The notes: generated by a model not told the origin, from the sequence alone. A stretch of DNA of 64,000 nt from an uncultured bacterium (GCA_937910695.1 CALEMW010000068.1:1-64000), one strand, 5' to 3'; shown: positions 41,804 to 49,692, counted from the first letter of the stretch. A program made the numbers and translations.

Positions 41804-42730
41804 CTACTTGAAAGGGCGGACGTCCGTCTGATACCCGGCGGCGCCGACGTGCCCTCCACCCTTCCCATCGTAGGAGAGATATTTAGCCAGCTCGCCCAGA
41901 TGCAACTTGCTGGACGGGGTGCCGTAGAGGCGCACGTCCCAGATCCCACGCTTGTTGAGCCAGAACAGCACCATGAACGCGTGCCGGTCGGGGTTGAACA
42001 CAGGCTCCAGGGCGGCGCTGTTGCCTCCCGAGTTCTGGGCGATGACCCCGTGGCCCTGGAGCACCGCCTCGAAGGCCATGCCCGCGGCCTTGATGCGGTT
42101 CTGCTCCTCCACGTAGTACTGCACGTGGCAACCCGCCTCGAGGATGTTGGCCATGCGCCTGGCGATGTCCTCCGGGTGCGCCACCGTCTTGGGATCTCCG
42201 GCCTTGGCCGGGAAGGGGATGACCTCATCCCAGATCTCCTCGGCCGGCTCGTTGGGGACGCTCTCCATGCCGTACTTGAACGTCATGATCTCCGGCTCGT
42301 CAGCGAAGTCCCACACGTCGAAGCGGCCCAGGCGGCGCACGGCCTCCGGGACCTTCGTGCCGAACAGGTAGGCCCAGGTCAGCTCACACCCGGCGGTGCC
42401 ATCCACCCGGGCCCCGCGCAAGGCCTTGAGGACCTCGTTGCCCTGCTCCATCTTGATCTGCGTCGCGTGGTGATCGAGCCACACCAGCTTCTCCGCGCCG
42501 ACCAGGCCCACCAGGCGCTCCATGTCCTCCTCGGGCAGGCTGAAGTCCACCATGTGTACGAGCTCCCCGGCCTCAAACCGACCCCAGGGGAAGTCCCACC
42601 CGTAGTTCATGGGGATCAGCTCCACGGCGGTGCAGTCCTTGTTGCCCGCCCTTCTCTCCAGGCGCGCCCACCGAAGAGAGATTGCGGCGGCGCAGTGCCC
42701 GTCCAGGTCTGTGTGATAGATGATTTTCAT
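41804..42730 (-). CDS. DHH/DHHA1 family phosphoesterase
   Basis: 308 aa. 'IIYHTDLDGHCAAAISLRW' (motif I DxD-like), 'VWLDHHATQ' (the DHH signature) and 'KGGGHVGAAGYQT' (DHHA1 GGGH). The family includes RecJ, NrnA nanoRNases and cyclic-di-nucleotide phosphodiesterases; the short length suits NrnA- or oligonucleotide-type enzymes. It could recycle nucleotides or degrade signalling nucleotides. An upstream GGGATAAGG lies about 100 bases away, leaving a long leader. Confidence 0.8.
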   Translation of the reverse strand: MKIIYHTDLDGHCAAAISLRWARLERRAGNKDCTAVELIPMNYGWDFPWGRFEAGELVHMVDFSLPEEDMERLVGLVGAEKLVWLDHHATQIKMEQGNEVLKALRGARVDGTAGCELTWAYLFGTKVPEAVRRLGRFDVWDFADEPEIMTFKYGMESVPNEPAEEIWDEVIPFPAKAGDPKTVAHPEDIARRMANILEAGCHVQYYVEEQNRIKAAGMAFEAVLQGHGVIAQNSGGNSAALEPVFNPDRHAFMVLFWLNKRGIWDVRLYGTPSSKLHLGELAKYLSYDGKGGGHVGAAGYQTDVRPFK

Positions 42731-42822
42731 CCTTGCTTCCTCCTTGGTTGTGTACAGCTAAAGTGATGTGTCGCTCTGGCGTCTCGCACCAGCCCTCGAC
42801 ATCCGTTGGAGTGATTCCCAAC

Positions 42823-42840
42823 TACTCCCCTTATCCCCGC
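42823..42840 (-). promoter_or_regulatory. GGGGATAAGGGG promoter element
   Basis: Minus strand GCGGGGATAAGGGGAG, about 95 bases before the DHH gene, giving it a longer leader than other units. Confidence 0.55.
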
Positions 42841-42855
42841 AAGTGCTTATTTTTT

Positions 42856-43323
42856 TCAGGCCCACGGAGGCTTCCGAAAGATGTCCCGGGTGTCCATGAG
42901 CAGCTCACCGAGACGGTTGCGCCCCAGGTTTGGTTCCTCTGCGCGACGCAAGTAGCACTTGCCACAAAAACAACGCCCCCAGTAGTTGTCACACCAGTTG
43001 TTTCCTTCAACAAGTGCGTCGTCGTTCGTGGAAAGCAGCCTCTCGAGCAGCTCCGGGTTCTGCCGGAACTTCTCGAACAGGATGTCCGCCATGATCTTGT
43101 CCTTCACCTCCTCCCAGTCCCGGCGGAGAACAACCCGCCGGCCGACTCTCTTGGCCTCTCCAGGAGTATGTGCCAAGCGCACCTCCTCCTGCTGCTCCTT
43201 GTTCCTGGTCTTCATCGCCTGGAACACGTGCTCAGCCGAGTCCCACTCCCGACGGTCATATCGAATCACGCTGGGAGAAAAGTTGCTCAAAAAGTAGAAC
43301 TGGCCGGCGAAGTTGAGCACCAT
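42856..43323 (-). CDS. NADAR/YbiA-family protein
   Basis: 155 aa from ATG 43323. 'YFLSNFSPSVIRYDRREWDS', 'AEHVFQAMKTRN', 'RDWEEVKDKIM', 'LLSTNDDALVEGNN' and the closing 'LGELLMDTRDIF' fit the NADAR fold. Members hydrolyse glycosidic bonds of riboflavin intermediates or remove ADP-ribose from guanosine in DarT-NADAR systems. In a phage this may counter host ADP-ribosylation defences or affect NAD metabolism. Confidence 0.85.
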   Translation of the reverse strand: MVLNFAGQFYFLSNFSPSVIRYDRREWDSAEHVFQAMKTRNKEQQEEVRLAHTPGEAKRVGRRVVLRRDWEEVKDKIMADILFEKFRQNPELLERLLSTNDDALVEGNNWCDNYWGRCFCGKCYLRRAEEPNLGRNRLGELLMDTRDIFRKPPWA

Positions 43324-43679
43324 CACTCTGTAGCCTTCCAGATCCGAACATGCCCCTGGAACTGGCTGGCGCTCTCCATGCCCACCGCCAAGGGTCCATG
43401 CTCCTTCAACATCCTGCGCAGACGATCCAAGAACTGCTCCTGGGTGTCGGCACGCTCGTGAGGTGCACCCCACCCGCTGTGGTCCACCATGACCACGGCC
43501 AGCTCCTCCAGCTGGACAGCATCGCACCCCTCTTCACACAGCATCGGGACCCGCAGGTTCTCGGGGAGGATGTCCTCCTCCGTCTCGATCACCGCAGGAA
43601 GCAGCATGTCGTCGTTCTTCCTCGCCTGCCTCTCACAGGCCTCGTTGTTGAGCCTCTTGATTGTTTCCAAACTCCACAT
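43323..43679 (-). CDS. Hypothetical protein, 118 aa
   Basis: Alpha/beta, 'AVQLEELAVVMVDHSGWGAP' then a helix and strand. TGATG coupling with the NADAR gene suggests a partner role. No known family. Confidence 0.6.
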   Translation of the reverse strand: MWSLETIKRLNNEACERQARKNDDMLLPAVIETEEDILPENLRVPMLCEEGCDAVQLEELAVVMVDHSGWGAPHERADTQEQFLDRLRRMLKEHGPLAVGMESASQFQGHVRIWKATE

Positions 43680-43701
43680 AAGTTCGCCTCCTCTGTAATT
43701 A

Positions 43702-43716
43702 CCCTGCTTATCCCCA
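43702..43716 (-). promoter_or_regulatory. GGGGATAAGCAGGG promoter element
   Basis: Minus strand TGGGGATAAGCAGGG, 22 bases before the ATG of the 118-aa gene; ribosome site AGAGGAGG lies between. Confidence 0.6.
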
Positions 43717-43741
43717 AAAACGATCAGTCCTTCGGGGGACA

Positions 43742-43763
43742 GCTAAAAAGGCGCCGAAGCGCC
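43742..43763 (-). terminator. Terminator with TTTTTAGC tail
   Basis: Minus strand GGCGCTTCGGCGCC then TTTTTAGC; stem of 5-6 bp with UUCG-type loop, ending the transcript of the gene at 43781. Confidence 0.8.
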
Positions 43764-43780
43764 CAATCCCCCCCCCACAC

Positions 43781-44293
43781 CTACTGCGCAGGTATTGCCT
43801 GAGCACGAGCAGCCCACTGCACAGAGAAGAACTCCTGCGCGTCTGCCTCCAGCCGAGAAATGATGTCCGACTTCGACAAGTGCATGTCCTCATTCACGCC
43901 GAACGTCCGCGGAAGATCTCTGTCCTCCAGTCCGTCCAGGACGCGGGAGAACAGCAACGCCTCAGCATCCACATCGTCCGACAGCTCCAGAGCCTTGAGC
44001 TTGGTCCCCATCGAGAACAGCACGAGGGGGTAGAGCTCCAAGGCGCTCTCCGTCCAGGGCAGCTGCATCTGGCAGCTGGCGACGCGCCGGAGCGCGTCCA
44101 TATGATCCCCGACCACCTTCTCTCCGTCAGCCAAGAGCAACCGCTTCAGCCCCATGACGAGGTGGGCGTTGGATCGCCGCATCCCCTTGATGACCTCAGC
44201 GAGCACGTCCTGCATGTCAATGCAGATTCGATACCCCACGCCCGTGACGTTCCTCACCTGCTTGCTGTAGCCCCACCACAAGATGTCTTTCAT
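43781..44293 (-). CDS. Hypothetical protein, 170 aa
   Basis: ATG 44293 preferred over the track's GTG four codons earlier. Helical, leucine-rich, no catalytic motif; 'VGYRICIDMQDVLAEVIKG' early. It is the last gene of a three-gene unit. Confidence 0.6.
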   Translation of the reverse strand: MKDILWWGYSKQVRNVTGVGYRICIDMQDVLAEVIKGMRRSNAHLVMGLKRLLLADGEKVVGDHMDALRRVASCQMQLPWTESALELYPLVLFSMGTKLKALELSDDVDAEALLFSRVLDGLEDRDLPRTFGVNEDMHLSKSDIISRLEADAQEFFSVQWAARAQAIPAQ

Positions 44294-44323
44294 CAGGGTG
44301 ACCACCCTGCTCTTGTTGGAGCT

Positions 44324-44569
44324 TCAGCGAAATCCCCCAGAGAAGTGCTCTCGCACGCCGGGGGCATCCAGAAGCTGCGGGACTGTGAACAACTCCTCAC
44401 TCTCAGCGTTCCGCGTGAGGAAGAAGACCATCCCGTACGCCGGGATGAAGAATCTCCTCCCAACGACGCGGAGCACGTCGTCGTGGGGCCGCCCACCGGG
44501 GCGGCGGCCCCACCTCTGCGCGGAGAACCATTCCAGGTTCTCTTCGCGCCGAGCGTTGCGCTCACTCAC
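44324..44569 (-). CDS. Small hypothetical protein, 81 aa
   Basis: GTG 44569 overlaps the upstream stop (GTGA); the longer track ORF is a shadow of the Zn-ribbon gene. 'VLRVVGRRFFIPAYGMVFFL' gives a small beta fold. No motif recognised. Confidence 0.6.
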   Translation of the reverse strand: MSERNARREENLEWFSAQRWGRRPGGRPHDDVLRVVGRRFFIPAYGMVFFLTRNAESEELFTVPQLLDAPGVREHFSGGFR

Positions 44570-45087
44570 AGCAGCTCCAAGACCGTCTCGATGGACCGGA
44601 TCTCCTGGTTCAGCTTCTCCACCTGAGGCATGAGCTGCTGGAACCGGGCCTTCTTCTTGTCGAGGAGAGCCTGGAGCGACTGCTGCGGGCTGGCAGCGGG
44701 CTTGGCCTTCTTGGCCTTCTTCTTGTGGGCGCCCTTCCCCCCGGCCACCACCACGCGCTTCTCCGCCACCGACCGCCGCCGATCCCGCTCGATCTTGTTC
44801 GCGCACTCCCGGCACGTCGCGGACCGGCCAAACCTGTCATGCCCCTTTGCCCTGTCCACGTTGAACGCGGCGACAGGGAAAGTGCCCCCACACTTGTTGC
44901 ACGGGAGGGTGGCACCCTCGGCGTCGCTGGCCTGCTCGCGCAACTTCTGGGCCGCCTCTTCCGTCGGGAGGGCCCACAGGACATCCTCTCCGAATCTCTC
45001 CTGTGGAGTCCCCTTCGGGATAAGCCCGTCGAGAACCCCCACCGGAACGTGAACCCCGTTTGGGGCTGCTTCACTCTGCGTCTGCAT
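44566..45087 (-). CDS. Zinc-ribbon/coiled-coil protein, 173 aa
   Basis: 'LPCNKCGGTFPVAAFNVDRA' and 'ATCRECANK' form a C4 site, the spacing seen in HNH-adjacent phage zinc ribbons, but no HNH His pair follows. A Lys/Ala-rich stretch leads to a coiled coil. Probably nucleic-acid binding. Confidence 0.65.
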   Translation of the reverse strand: MQTQSEAAPNGVHVPVGVLDGLIPKGTPQERFGEDVLWALPTEEAAQKLREQASDAEGATLPCNKCGGTFPVAAFNVDRAKGHDRFGRSATCRECANKIERDRRRSVAEKRVVVAGGKGAHKKKAKKAKPAASPQQSLQALLDKKKARFQQLMPQVEKLNQEIRSIETVLELL

Positions 45088-45115
45088 AACTTCCTCCAGT
45101 GTTGTTGGTACTGAC

Positions 45116-45127
45116 TCTCTTATGCCG
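45116..45127 (-). promoter_or_regulatory. GGCATAAGAGAG promoter element
   Basis: Minus strand CGGCATAAGAGA, 30 bases before the zinc-ribbon gene start. No matching element is visible on the plus strand for the divergent protease gene. Confidence 0.55.
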
Positions 45128-45182
45128 CTCAGAGGTTGCCGTTTTCACAGGAGTGTCGGAACATAGAGGGCTGGAGGAGCCC

Positions 45183-45890
45183 ATGACAGACCAAGAGATT
45201 TTTGAGAAACTGCCCCTTGAGGCAGAGAAAGCCGGCCTCGTCAAGAAGATCAAGACGGGCAAGAAGTCCAGCTTCTGGTACCACGCCTTGTTCAACTTCC
45301 TGCTCAACCTCGTCTACCCCAAAGACCGCAAGGACTCCTACCTGGAGCGGTACTGGACCACCATCGGCTACTCCATCGCCTGGCCAGACAAGTATGGGGA
45401 CAGGCCAGAGCAGTGGCAGACCATGGCTCATGAGCTGAAGCATGCACAGCAGGCCAAGAAGTGGTCCCGACCGCTGTTCAGCTACCTCTACCTGTGGCCC
45501 ATGTCCCAAGGCGCCCTGCTCATCCTGCTCGGGTGGGTGCCCCTGTTCTGGGTGCCTGGGTTCTGGAAGATCCTCTACGTGGCGCTGTGGCTCATCATCT
45601 CCGGCGCCCACTTCATCCCCCAGCTCCCTGACCCCTGGCGCAAGCACTGGGAGCTCCAGGCGTACACCATCAGCATGTACTTTCACATCCAGCAGTACGG
45701 TCGTCTGGAGGGTTGGTACAAGACCTCCATCGTGGAGAACTTCTGCTCAATGGCCTACTTCATGATGGCCACCAGCCGAGAGAAGATGACCAAGGAGGTG
45801 GTGAGGATCGCTCGGGAGATCATGCTGGGGGAGCACAAGGTCAAGGATGAGCCCATCGTCAAGATCGTGGAGAAGCTGAAAAATGGATGA
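45183..45890 (+). CDS. Predicted membrane zinc metalloprotease (HELKH)
   Basis: 235 aa from ATG 45183 with GGAGGAG upstream. 'WQTMAHELKHAQQAKKW' is an HExxH zinc site; a later Glu in 'HWELQAYT' could be the third ligand, as in gluzincins. Between them lie two hydrophobic stretches ('GALLILLGWVPLFWVPGFW', 'ILYVALWLIISGAH'), so it is membrane-inserted. It overlaps the tag minigene and heads the plus-strand island with two tag-bearing proteins. A protease acting on the tag is inference. Confidence 0.65.
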   Translation: MTDQEIFEKLPLEAEKAGLVKKIKTGKKSSFWYHALFNFLLNLVYPKDRKDSYLERYWTTIGYSIAWPDKYGDRPEQWQTMAHELKHAQQAKKWSRPLFSYLYLWPMSQGALLILLGWVPLFWVPGFWKILYVALWLIISGAHFIPQLPDPWRKHWELQAYTISMYFHIQQYGRLEGWYKTSIVENFCSMAYFMMATSREKMTKEVVRIAREIMLGEHKVKDEPIVKIVEKLKNG

Positions 45891-45951
45891 GGTGACTCTG
45901 GCGGCCTTCGCCGACGAGATGCAAAAGATCGCCCGGGTGGAGTACGAATGA
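45883..45951 (+). CDS. 22-aa minigene carrying the DExxKI tag
   Basis: Too short for the track. The ATG at 45883 lies inside the protease stop region (AATGGATGA) and the TGA overlaps the next start (AATGATG). The product MDEVTLAAFADEMQKIARVE plus two residues is almost only the shared tag (FADEMQKIA). Coupling on both sides argues it is translated. Alternatively it is just a ribosome-loading leader for the helicase gene. Confidence 0.55.
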   Translation: MDEVTLAAFADEMQKIARVEYE

Positions 45952-47804
45952 TGCTCCCCAGCTTCTTCGACGAGCTGGAGAAGATCTCCGCGCGCGGGCA
46001 CGTCCTGGTCACGGGCCTCCCCGGCGCCGGGAAGACCACCGAAGCGAGGCGCATCTCCTCCGAGACGGGCCTCCCTCTCCTGAACCTGGACGGCGTCCCT
46101 GCCCCCAAGGGCAAACAGTGGGCCGGCACCGCGGAGGCGCGCGCCTTCATCAACAAGAACATCGACCGCCCACACGTCATCGAGGGCACCCACATCCTGG
46201 GATTCAAGGACAGGGACTTGCGAGGCAACCAGGTCTTCTACGTGGACCAACCCCGCGAGGTCATTGTGGGCAGGCTAGTAAAACGGGGCCTCTATGACAA
46301 GAGAGGAACCCACCTCCAGGGAGAGGGCGCGCGCCGGCGCCTTGAGCAAGAACACGACCGCCTCTCAGGAGCCGGTGAGCAGTTCAAGCAACGCTTCCAG
46401 CCTGAGATCCTCTCCCCCATGGAGAAGAAGGCTGCGGCCAGGGTCAAGACCCGCCTCATGCCCCACCAGAAGCGGGTGGTGGAGCGCATGAAGGGGCAGC
46501 CTGGCCTGGTTGTGGCCCACGGCCTGGGCAGCGGCAAGACGCTCACCTCCATCGCGGCCGCGGTCAAGCTGCGGCCGAATAAGACCACCGTGTTGGTGCC
46601 GGCCGCCTTGCGCGCCAACTATGAGAAGGAGGTTGCCAAACACGTCACGGGGTGGCCCCCCATGGAGATCGGGAGCCTTCAGCGGGCCGCCTTGAAGGGC
46701 ATCAAGCCCACCGACATGCTCATCGTGGACGAGGCACACCGCGCGCGGGATCCCAAGTCCAAGACGCACCAGGAGCTCCGCAAGGCCCTGGCCAACAAGC
46801 GGATGCTCCTGACGGCCTCACCGGTCTACAACAAGCCGGAGGACGTGGCGCCGCTGGTCAACATCGCCGCGGGAGACCGGGTCCTGCCCACTGGCAAGGC
46901 GTTCAACGACAAGTACGTGGCGCAGCCTCCCACTGGTTGGACAGCCTTCATGCCCTGGTCTCGCAAGAAGCCAGAGCTGGTCCGCAAGGAGGAGCTGGGT
47001 GAGACCCTCAGGACCTGGGTGGACTATCACCAGAGCCAGGGGGGGAACTTCCCCTCACGGACGGACAAGACCATCACCGTTCCCATGACGGAGAGGCAGA
47101 CCAAGCTGCACGACTACGCCTGGGGACAGCTGCCCTTCGACGTCCGCGCGCGCCTGCGCGCTGGCCTTCCGCCCGGGAAGAAGGACCTCCCCTCCCTCAA
47201 CGCCTTCCAGAGCCAGGTGAGGCAGATTTCCAACACCGAGGGCCCCTTCGGTGGGCCCCAGGGCTCCCCGAAGGTGCAGCGCGCTGTGAAGGACTTTGAG
47301 AAGCGCCGAGAGGACAACCCGCGACACAAGGGGGTCATCTACTCCAACTACCTGGACACCTTGGGCGTCTACGGCCGAGAGCTGGAGAAGAAGAAGGTGC
47401 CTCACGCCTACTTCACCGGCCAGGTGGGGGCTGACGAGCGCAAGCGCATCGTCCAGGACTACAACAAGGGGAAGATCAAGGCGCTGCTGGTCTCCTCCGC
47501 CGGCGGAGAGGGGTTGGACCTGAAAGGGACACGCCAGGTCCAGGTGCTCGAGCCCCACTGGAACGATGAGAAGGTCAACCAGGTCATCGGTCGGGCCATC
47601 CGCCATGAGTCCCACGCGCACCTCCCCAAGAAGGAGCGCACTGTGGAGGTGCAGAGATTTGAGTCACACCCACAGTCAGGCTTCCTGCGCCGCATCTTCA
47701 CTTCCAAGCCGCGGGAGGGCATCGACCAGGTGCTGCGCAACCTCTCCACGAACAAGGAGCAGCTCAACCAGCAGGTCCGCGACCTGATGCAGGAGAAGCG
47801 ATGA
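45948..47804 (+). CDS. Tagged P-loop kinase-like domain fused to SNF2/SF2 helicase
   Basis: 618 aa. N-terminal tag 'PSFFDELEKISARG', then a P-loop kinase-like domain ('VLVTGLPGAGKTTEARRIS'; residues about 18-150). From 165 a helicase follows: 'VVAHGLGSGKTLTSIAAAV' (motif I), 'MLIVDEAHRARD' (II), 'MLLTASPVYN' (III), 'LLVSSAGGEGLDLKG' (V), 'VNQVIGRAIRHESH' (VI). This combination with the tag is new to me. Tagged phage helicases such as P1 DarB are packaged and ejected, a possible precedent. Might act on incoming DNA. Confidence 0.8.
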   Translation: MMLPSFFDELEKISARGHVLVTGLPGAGKTTEARRISSETGLPLLNLDGVPAPKGKQWAGTAEARAFINKNIDRPHVIEGTHILGFKDRDLRGNQVFYVDQPREVIVGRLVKRGLYDKRGTHLQGEGARRRLEQEHDRLSGAGEQFKQRFQPEILSPMEKKAAARVKTRLMPHQKRVVERMKGQPGLVVAHGLGSGKTLTSIAAAVKLRPNKTTVLVPAALRANYEKEVAKHVTGWPPMEIGSLQRAALKGIKPTDMLIVDEAHRARDPKSKTHQELRKALANKRMLLTASPVYNKPEDVAPLVNIAAGDRVLPTGKAFNDKYVAQPPTGWTAFMPWSRKKPELVRKEELGETLRTWVDYHQSQGGNFPSRTDKTITVPMTERQTKLHDYAWGQLPFDVRARLRAGLPPGKKDLPSLNAFQSQVRQISNTEGPFGGPQGSPKVQRAVKDFEKRREDNPRHKGVIYSNYLDTLGVYGRELEKKKVPHAYFTGQVGADERKRIVQDYNKGKIKALLVSSAGGEGLDLKGTRQVQVLEPHWNDEKVNQVIGRAIRHESHAHLPKKERTVEVQRFESHPQSGFLRRIFTSKPREGIDQVLRNLSTNKEQLNQQVRDLMQEKR

Positions 47805-48700
47805 CTAGAGTACTGCGCTCTTTCCTAGATGAGATGGAGAAAATCGCGCTACAACGCATAGCCAAGTCGAAGAAAGCCCGCGAGCTGATGTTGGAAGCAA
47901 TTGAAAGGAGGGGGTGGTCCAGTACAGGAATGACCCCACACGGCAAGCACCCAATTGATTTGAAGCGCGCTTTCCGATCCACGTCTCGGGAATCTCGCGG
48001 ATCTGAGCTGCCGATTAAAGAGCGCCTAAAAAATTACCGGAAGTGGAAAAAGTCTGAGACCGGAGAACTCCCGGAGATTGAACGACCTGGAACCATGGTC
48101 GACGGACGCTGGCGCGAAAAAGCGCCACGGGTATCTGACACAAGGGGGTCCGACGTATACCACACGAGGTCGAGTGAGCTTGTGCCCGTACAGACAGGCG
48201 GGACAGCGGAAGGGTTGGCCGCGGCACAGTCTGAGTTTGGGAGCCGCGCAGGACGTGAGTTCCTCGTGCCGGGACAGACAAAAACGAGTGTGAGAGGCAT
48301 GTGGCTTCACCCCCAAGGGCAGCTTGACGATAGGGTGAGAGATTATGCCGTGAGCCGCGCAGGGGGTGACATCGCCCACCGGGGGGGCACCCCCGCAGTA
48401 GGAAAGGCAAAGATCAAGAAGAAGAACTTGGTGCACATCGGGGGTGGATCTGGGACAGAGTTGATGGCGCCTGAACAGGTGTTCGCGATGAACCGCCCGC
48501 GACTCGATGTTACCCCGATTGCCCCCAACAACCGGGCCGAAATGCTGAAACAGTATGGCCCCCTCCCAAAACACCCGTTACCTGTGGCAGAAACAAGTGG
48601 ACCCATGAGTAAATACCACTATGACCGATATGAGCGCGCTCAGGGATTGGTAAGGGCGGGGAAAGCCACCCCGAGGGAGTTGGGACTCACCGTAAAATAG
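47801..48700 (+). CDS. Tagged protein of unknown function, 299 aa
   Basis: N-terminal tag 'RVLRSFLDEMEKIALQ', then a basic region to about 90. The rest is beta-rich with 'DVYHTRSSELVPVQTGGTA', 'AGREFLVPGQTKTSVRG' and 'GTELMAPEQVFAMNRP'. The H/E arrangement vaguely recalls ADP-ribosyltransferase toxins, and T4 Alt is a tagged, packaged ART, but I cannot place the catalytic residues, so this is speculation. Its codons look AT-richer than neighbours, hinting at separate origin. Confidence 0.7.
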   Translation: MTRVLRSFLDEMEKIALQRIAKSKKARELMLEAIERRGWSSTGMTPHGKHPIDLKRAFRSTSRESRGSELPIKERLKNYRKWKKSETGELPEIERPGTMVDGRWREKAPRVSDTRGSDVYHTRSSELVPVQTGGTAEGLAAAQSEFGSRAGREFLVPGQTKTSVRGMWLHPQGQLDDRVRDYAVSRAGGDIAHRGGTPAVGKAKIKKKNLVHIGGGSGTELMAPEQVFAMNRPRLDVTPIAPNNRAEMLKQYGPLPKHPLPVAETSGPMSKYHYDRYERAQGLVRAGKATPRELGLTVK

Positions 48701-48708
48701 GTGTCCGA

Positions 48709-48734
48709 GCTAAAACCCGGGGTCTCCCCCGGGC
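48709..48734 (-). terminator. Terminator with TTTTAGC tail
   Basis: Minus strand CCCGGGGGAGACCCCGGG then TTTTAGC, ending the minus-strand unit that begins at 49647. Confidence 0.7.
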
Positions 48735-48752
48735 GGGCCCCCGAGAGGGCCC

Positions 48753-48932
48753 CTACTTCTTCAACACCACACGACATCCCATCATCGTCAAGATCTCCCG
48801 AAGTCGAGAGTCGTCCAGCACAGTGCCGAGAGAGAGCTTCGTCACGTCGTTTGGCCGTTCAACCTCGAAGGTCTTGAGGTAGTCGATGTCCATCTCCAGC
48901 AGCTGCGGATAATCCTCCCAGGTGTCAGGCAT
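48753..48932 (-). CDS. Small hypothetical protein, 59 aa (below ORF-track cutoff)
   Basis: Read directly: ATG 48932 overlaps the previous stop by 8 bases and TAG 48753 lies 19 bases before the terminator. The product begins MPDTWEDYPQLLEMDID and ends in 'CRVVLKK'. Fits the operon pattern; function unknown. Confidence 0.6.
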   Translation of the reverse strand: MPDTWEDYPQLLEMDIDYLKTFEVERPNDVTKLSLGTVLDDSRLREILTMMGCRVVLKK

Positions 48933-49647
48933 GATCCCACGTCACCTGTGGCTTGCTCGCCTTCCCCTCGGCGCCGCAGAATCGGCAGCTGAAGATGGCG
49001 TGCTTCCCGTTCCAAACGACGTGGTTCCCCGGCTCGTGTTGGCATGGAATCGCCTTGACGTAGAGCATGGCCGGGATGCTCATCATGTCCTCCTCGCCCT
49101 CAGAGGTGATCGTGAGGAGGTCCACGTTGTTCTTGGTGCCCCCGGCCGCCGTGATGTGCAGAGGCTCCCCGGCGTCACCAACGACGAGGATGTCACCCTC
49201 CTTCAGGTCCGAAGCCAACACCTGCTTGGCCTTCTCGTGCAGGACCTCCCGCATGAACCAGATTGACTCTTCAGGTTCCTGCGCCGCAGCCTCCTCCTCA
49301 ACCTCCTCCTCCGGCGGAGGGGCCTCCTCGATCTCCTCCTCCGTGGGCGGGAGGTAGTTGTCCAGAAGATCCACCCAGGGGCCCGTCCTGCTGAACTGAG
49401 CCAAGACGAAAGGGATCCCTTCCTTCTTGAGGTCCCGGCACACGGCTGTGGGGTGGGCACCATGCACCGTGGCCACGATGGCCACATCACAGGACGTGGG
49501 GATGTCCTTGTTGCCATAGCTGGACCCGGATTCCCAGTGCTTGTAGATGTAGGCCCCCCGGGTCTCTCGGAGCCACGCGTCTAACTCATCTCGCCGGTCC
49601 TTTGGGAACCCGACGAGAAACACCTTCCTTGCAGGCCTTTTAGCCAT
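48925..49647 (-). CDS. DUF2325-like domain plus zinc knuckle, 240 aa
   Basis: The N-terminal 100 residues ('VFLVGFPKDRRDELDAW', 'DVAIVATVHGAHPTAVCRD', 'KKEGIPFVLAQF') resemble DUF2325, a small Rossmann-like domain linked to nucleic-acid metabolism. An acidic Glu-rich linker follows, then a C-terminal CRFC-type knuckle ('AIFSCRFCGAEG'). Function uncertain. GGGCATAAGAG lies upstream. Confidence 0.6.
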   Translation of the reverse strand: MAKRPARKVFLVGFPKDRRDELDAWLRETRGAYIYKHWESGSSYGNKDIPTSCDVAIVATVHGAHPTAVCRDLKKEGIPFVLAQFSRTGPWVDLLDNYLPPTEEEIEEAPPPEEEVEEEAAAQEPEESIWFMREVLHEKAKQVLASDLKEGDILVVGDAGEPLHITAAGGTKNNVDLLTITSEGEEDMMSIPAMLYVKAIPCQHEPGNHVVWNGKHAIFSCRFCGAEGKASKPQVTWDHA

Positions 49648-49692
49648 TCTCTCCTCCTTTGGTTGTAGAGATACGTGCAGGGGTAGTTGCTT

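Noticed and set aside
42735-42790. 14-codon leader ORF before the DHH gene
   Set aside because: It has no ribosome site and its peptide shows no attenuation-type residue run.
44324-44815. Longer 163-aa form of the 81-aa gene
   Set aside because: The extra residues are an out-of-frame copy of the zinc-ribbon gene; GTG 44569 overlaps the stop neatly.
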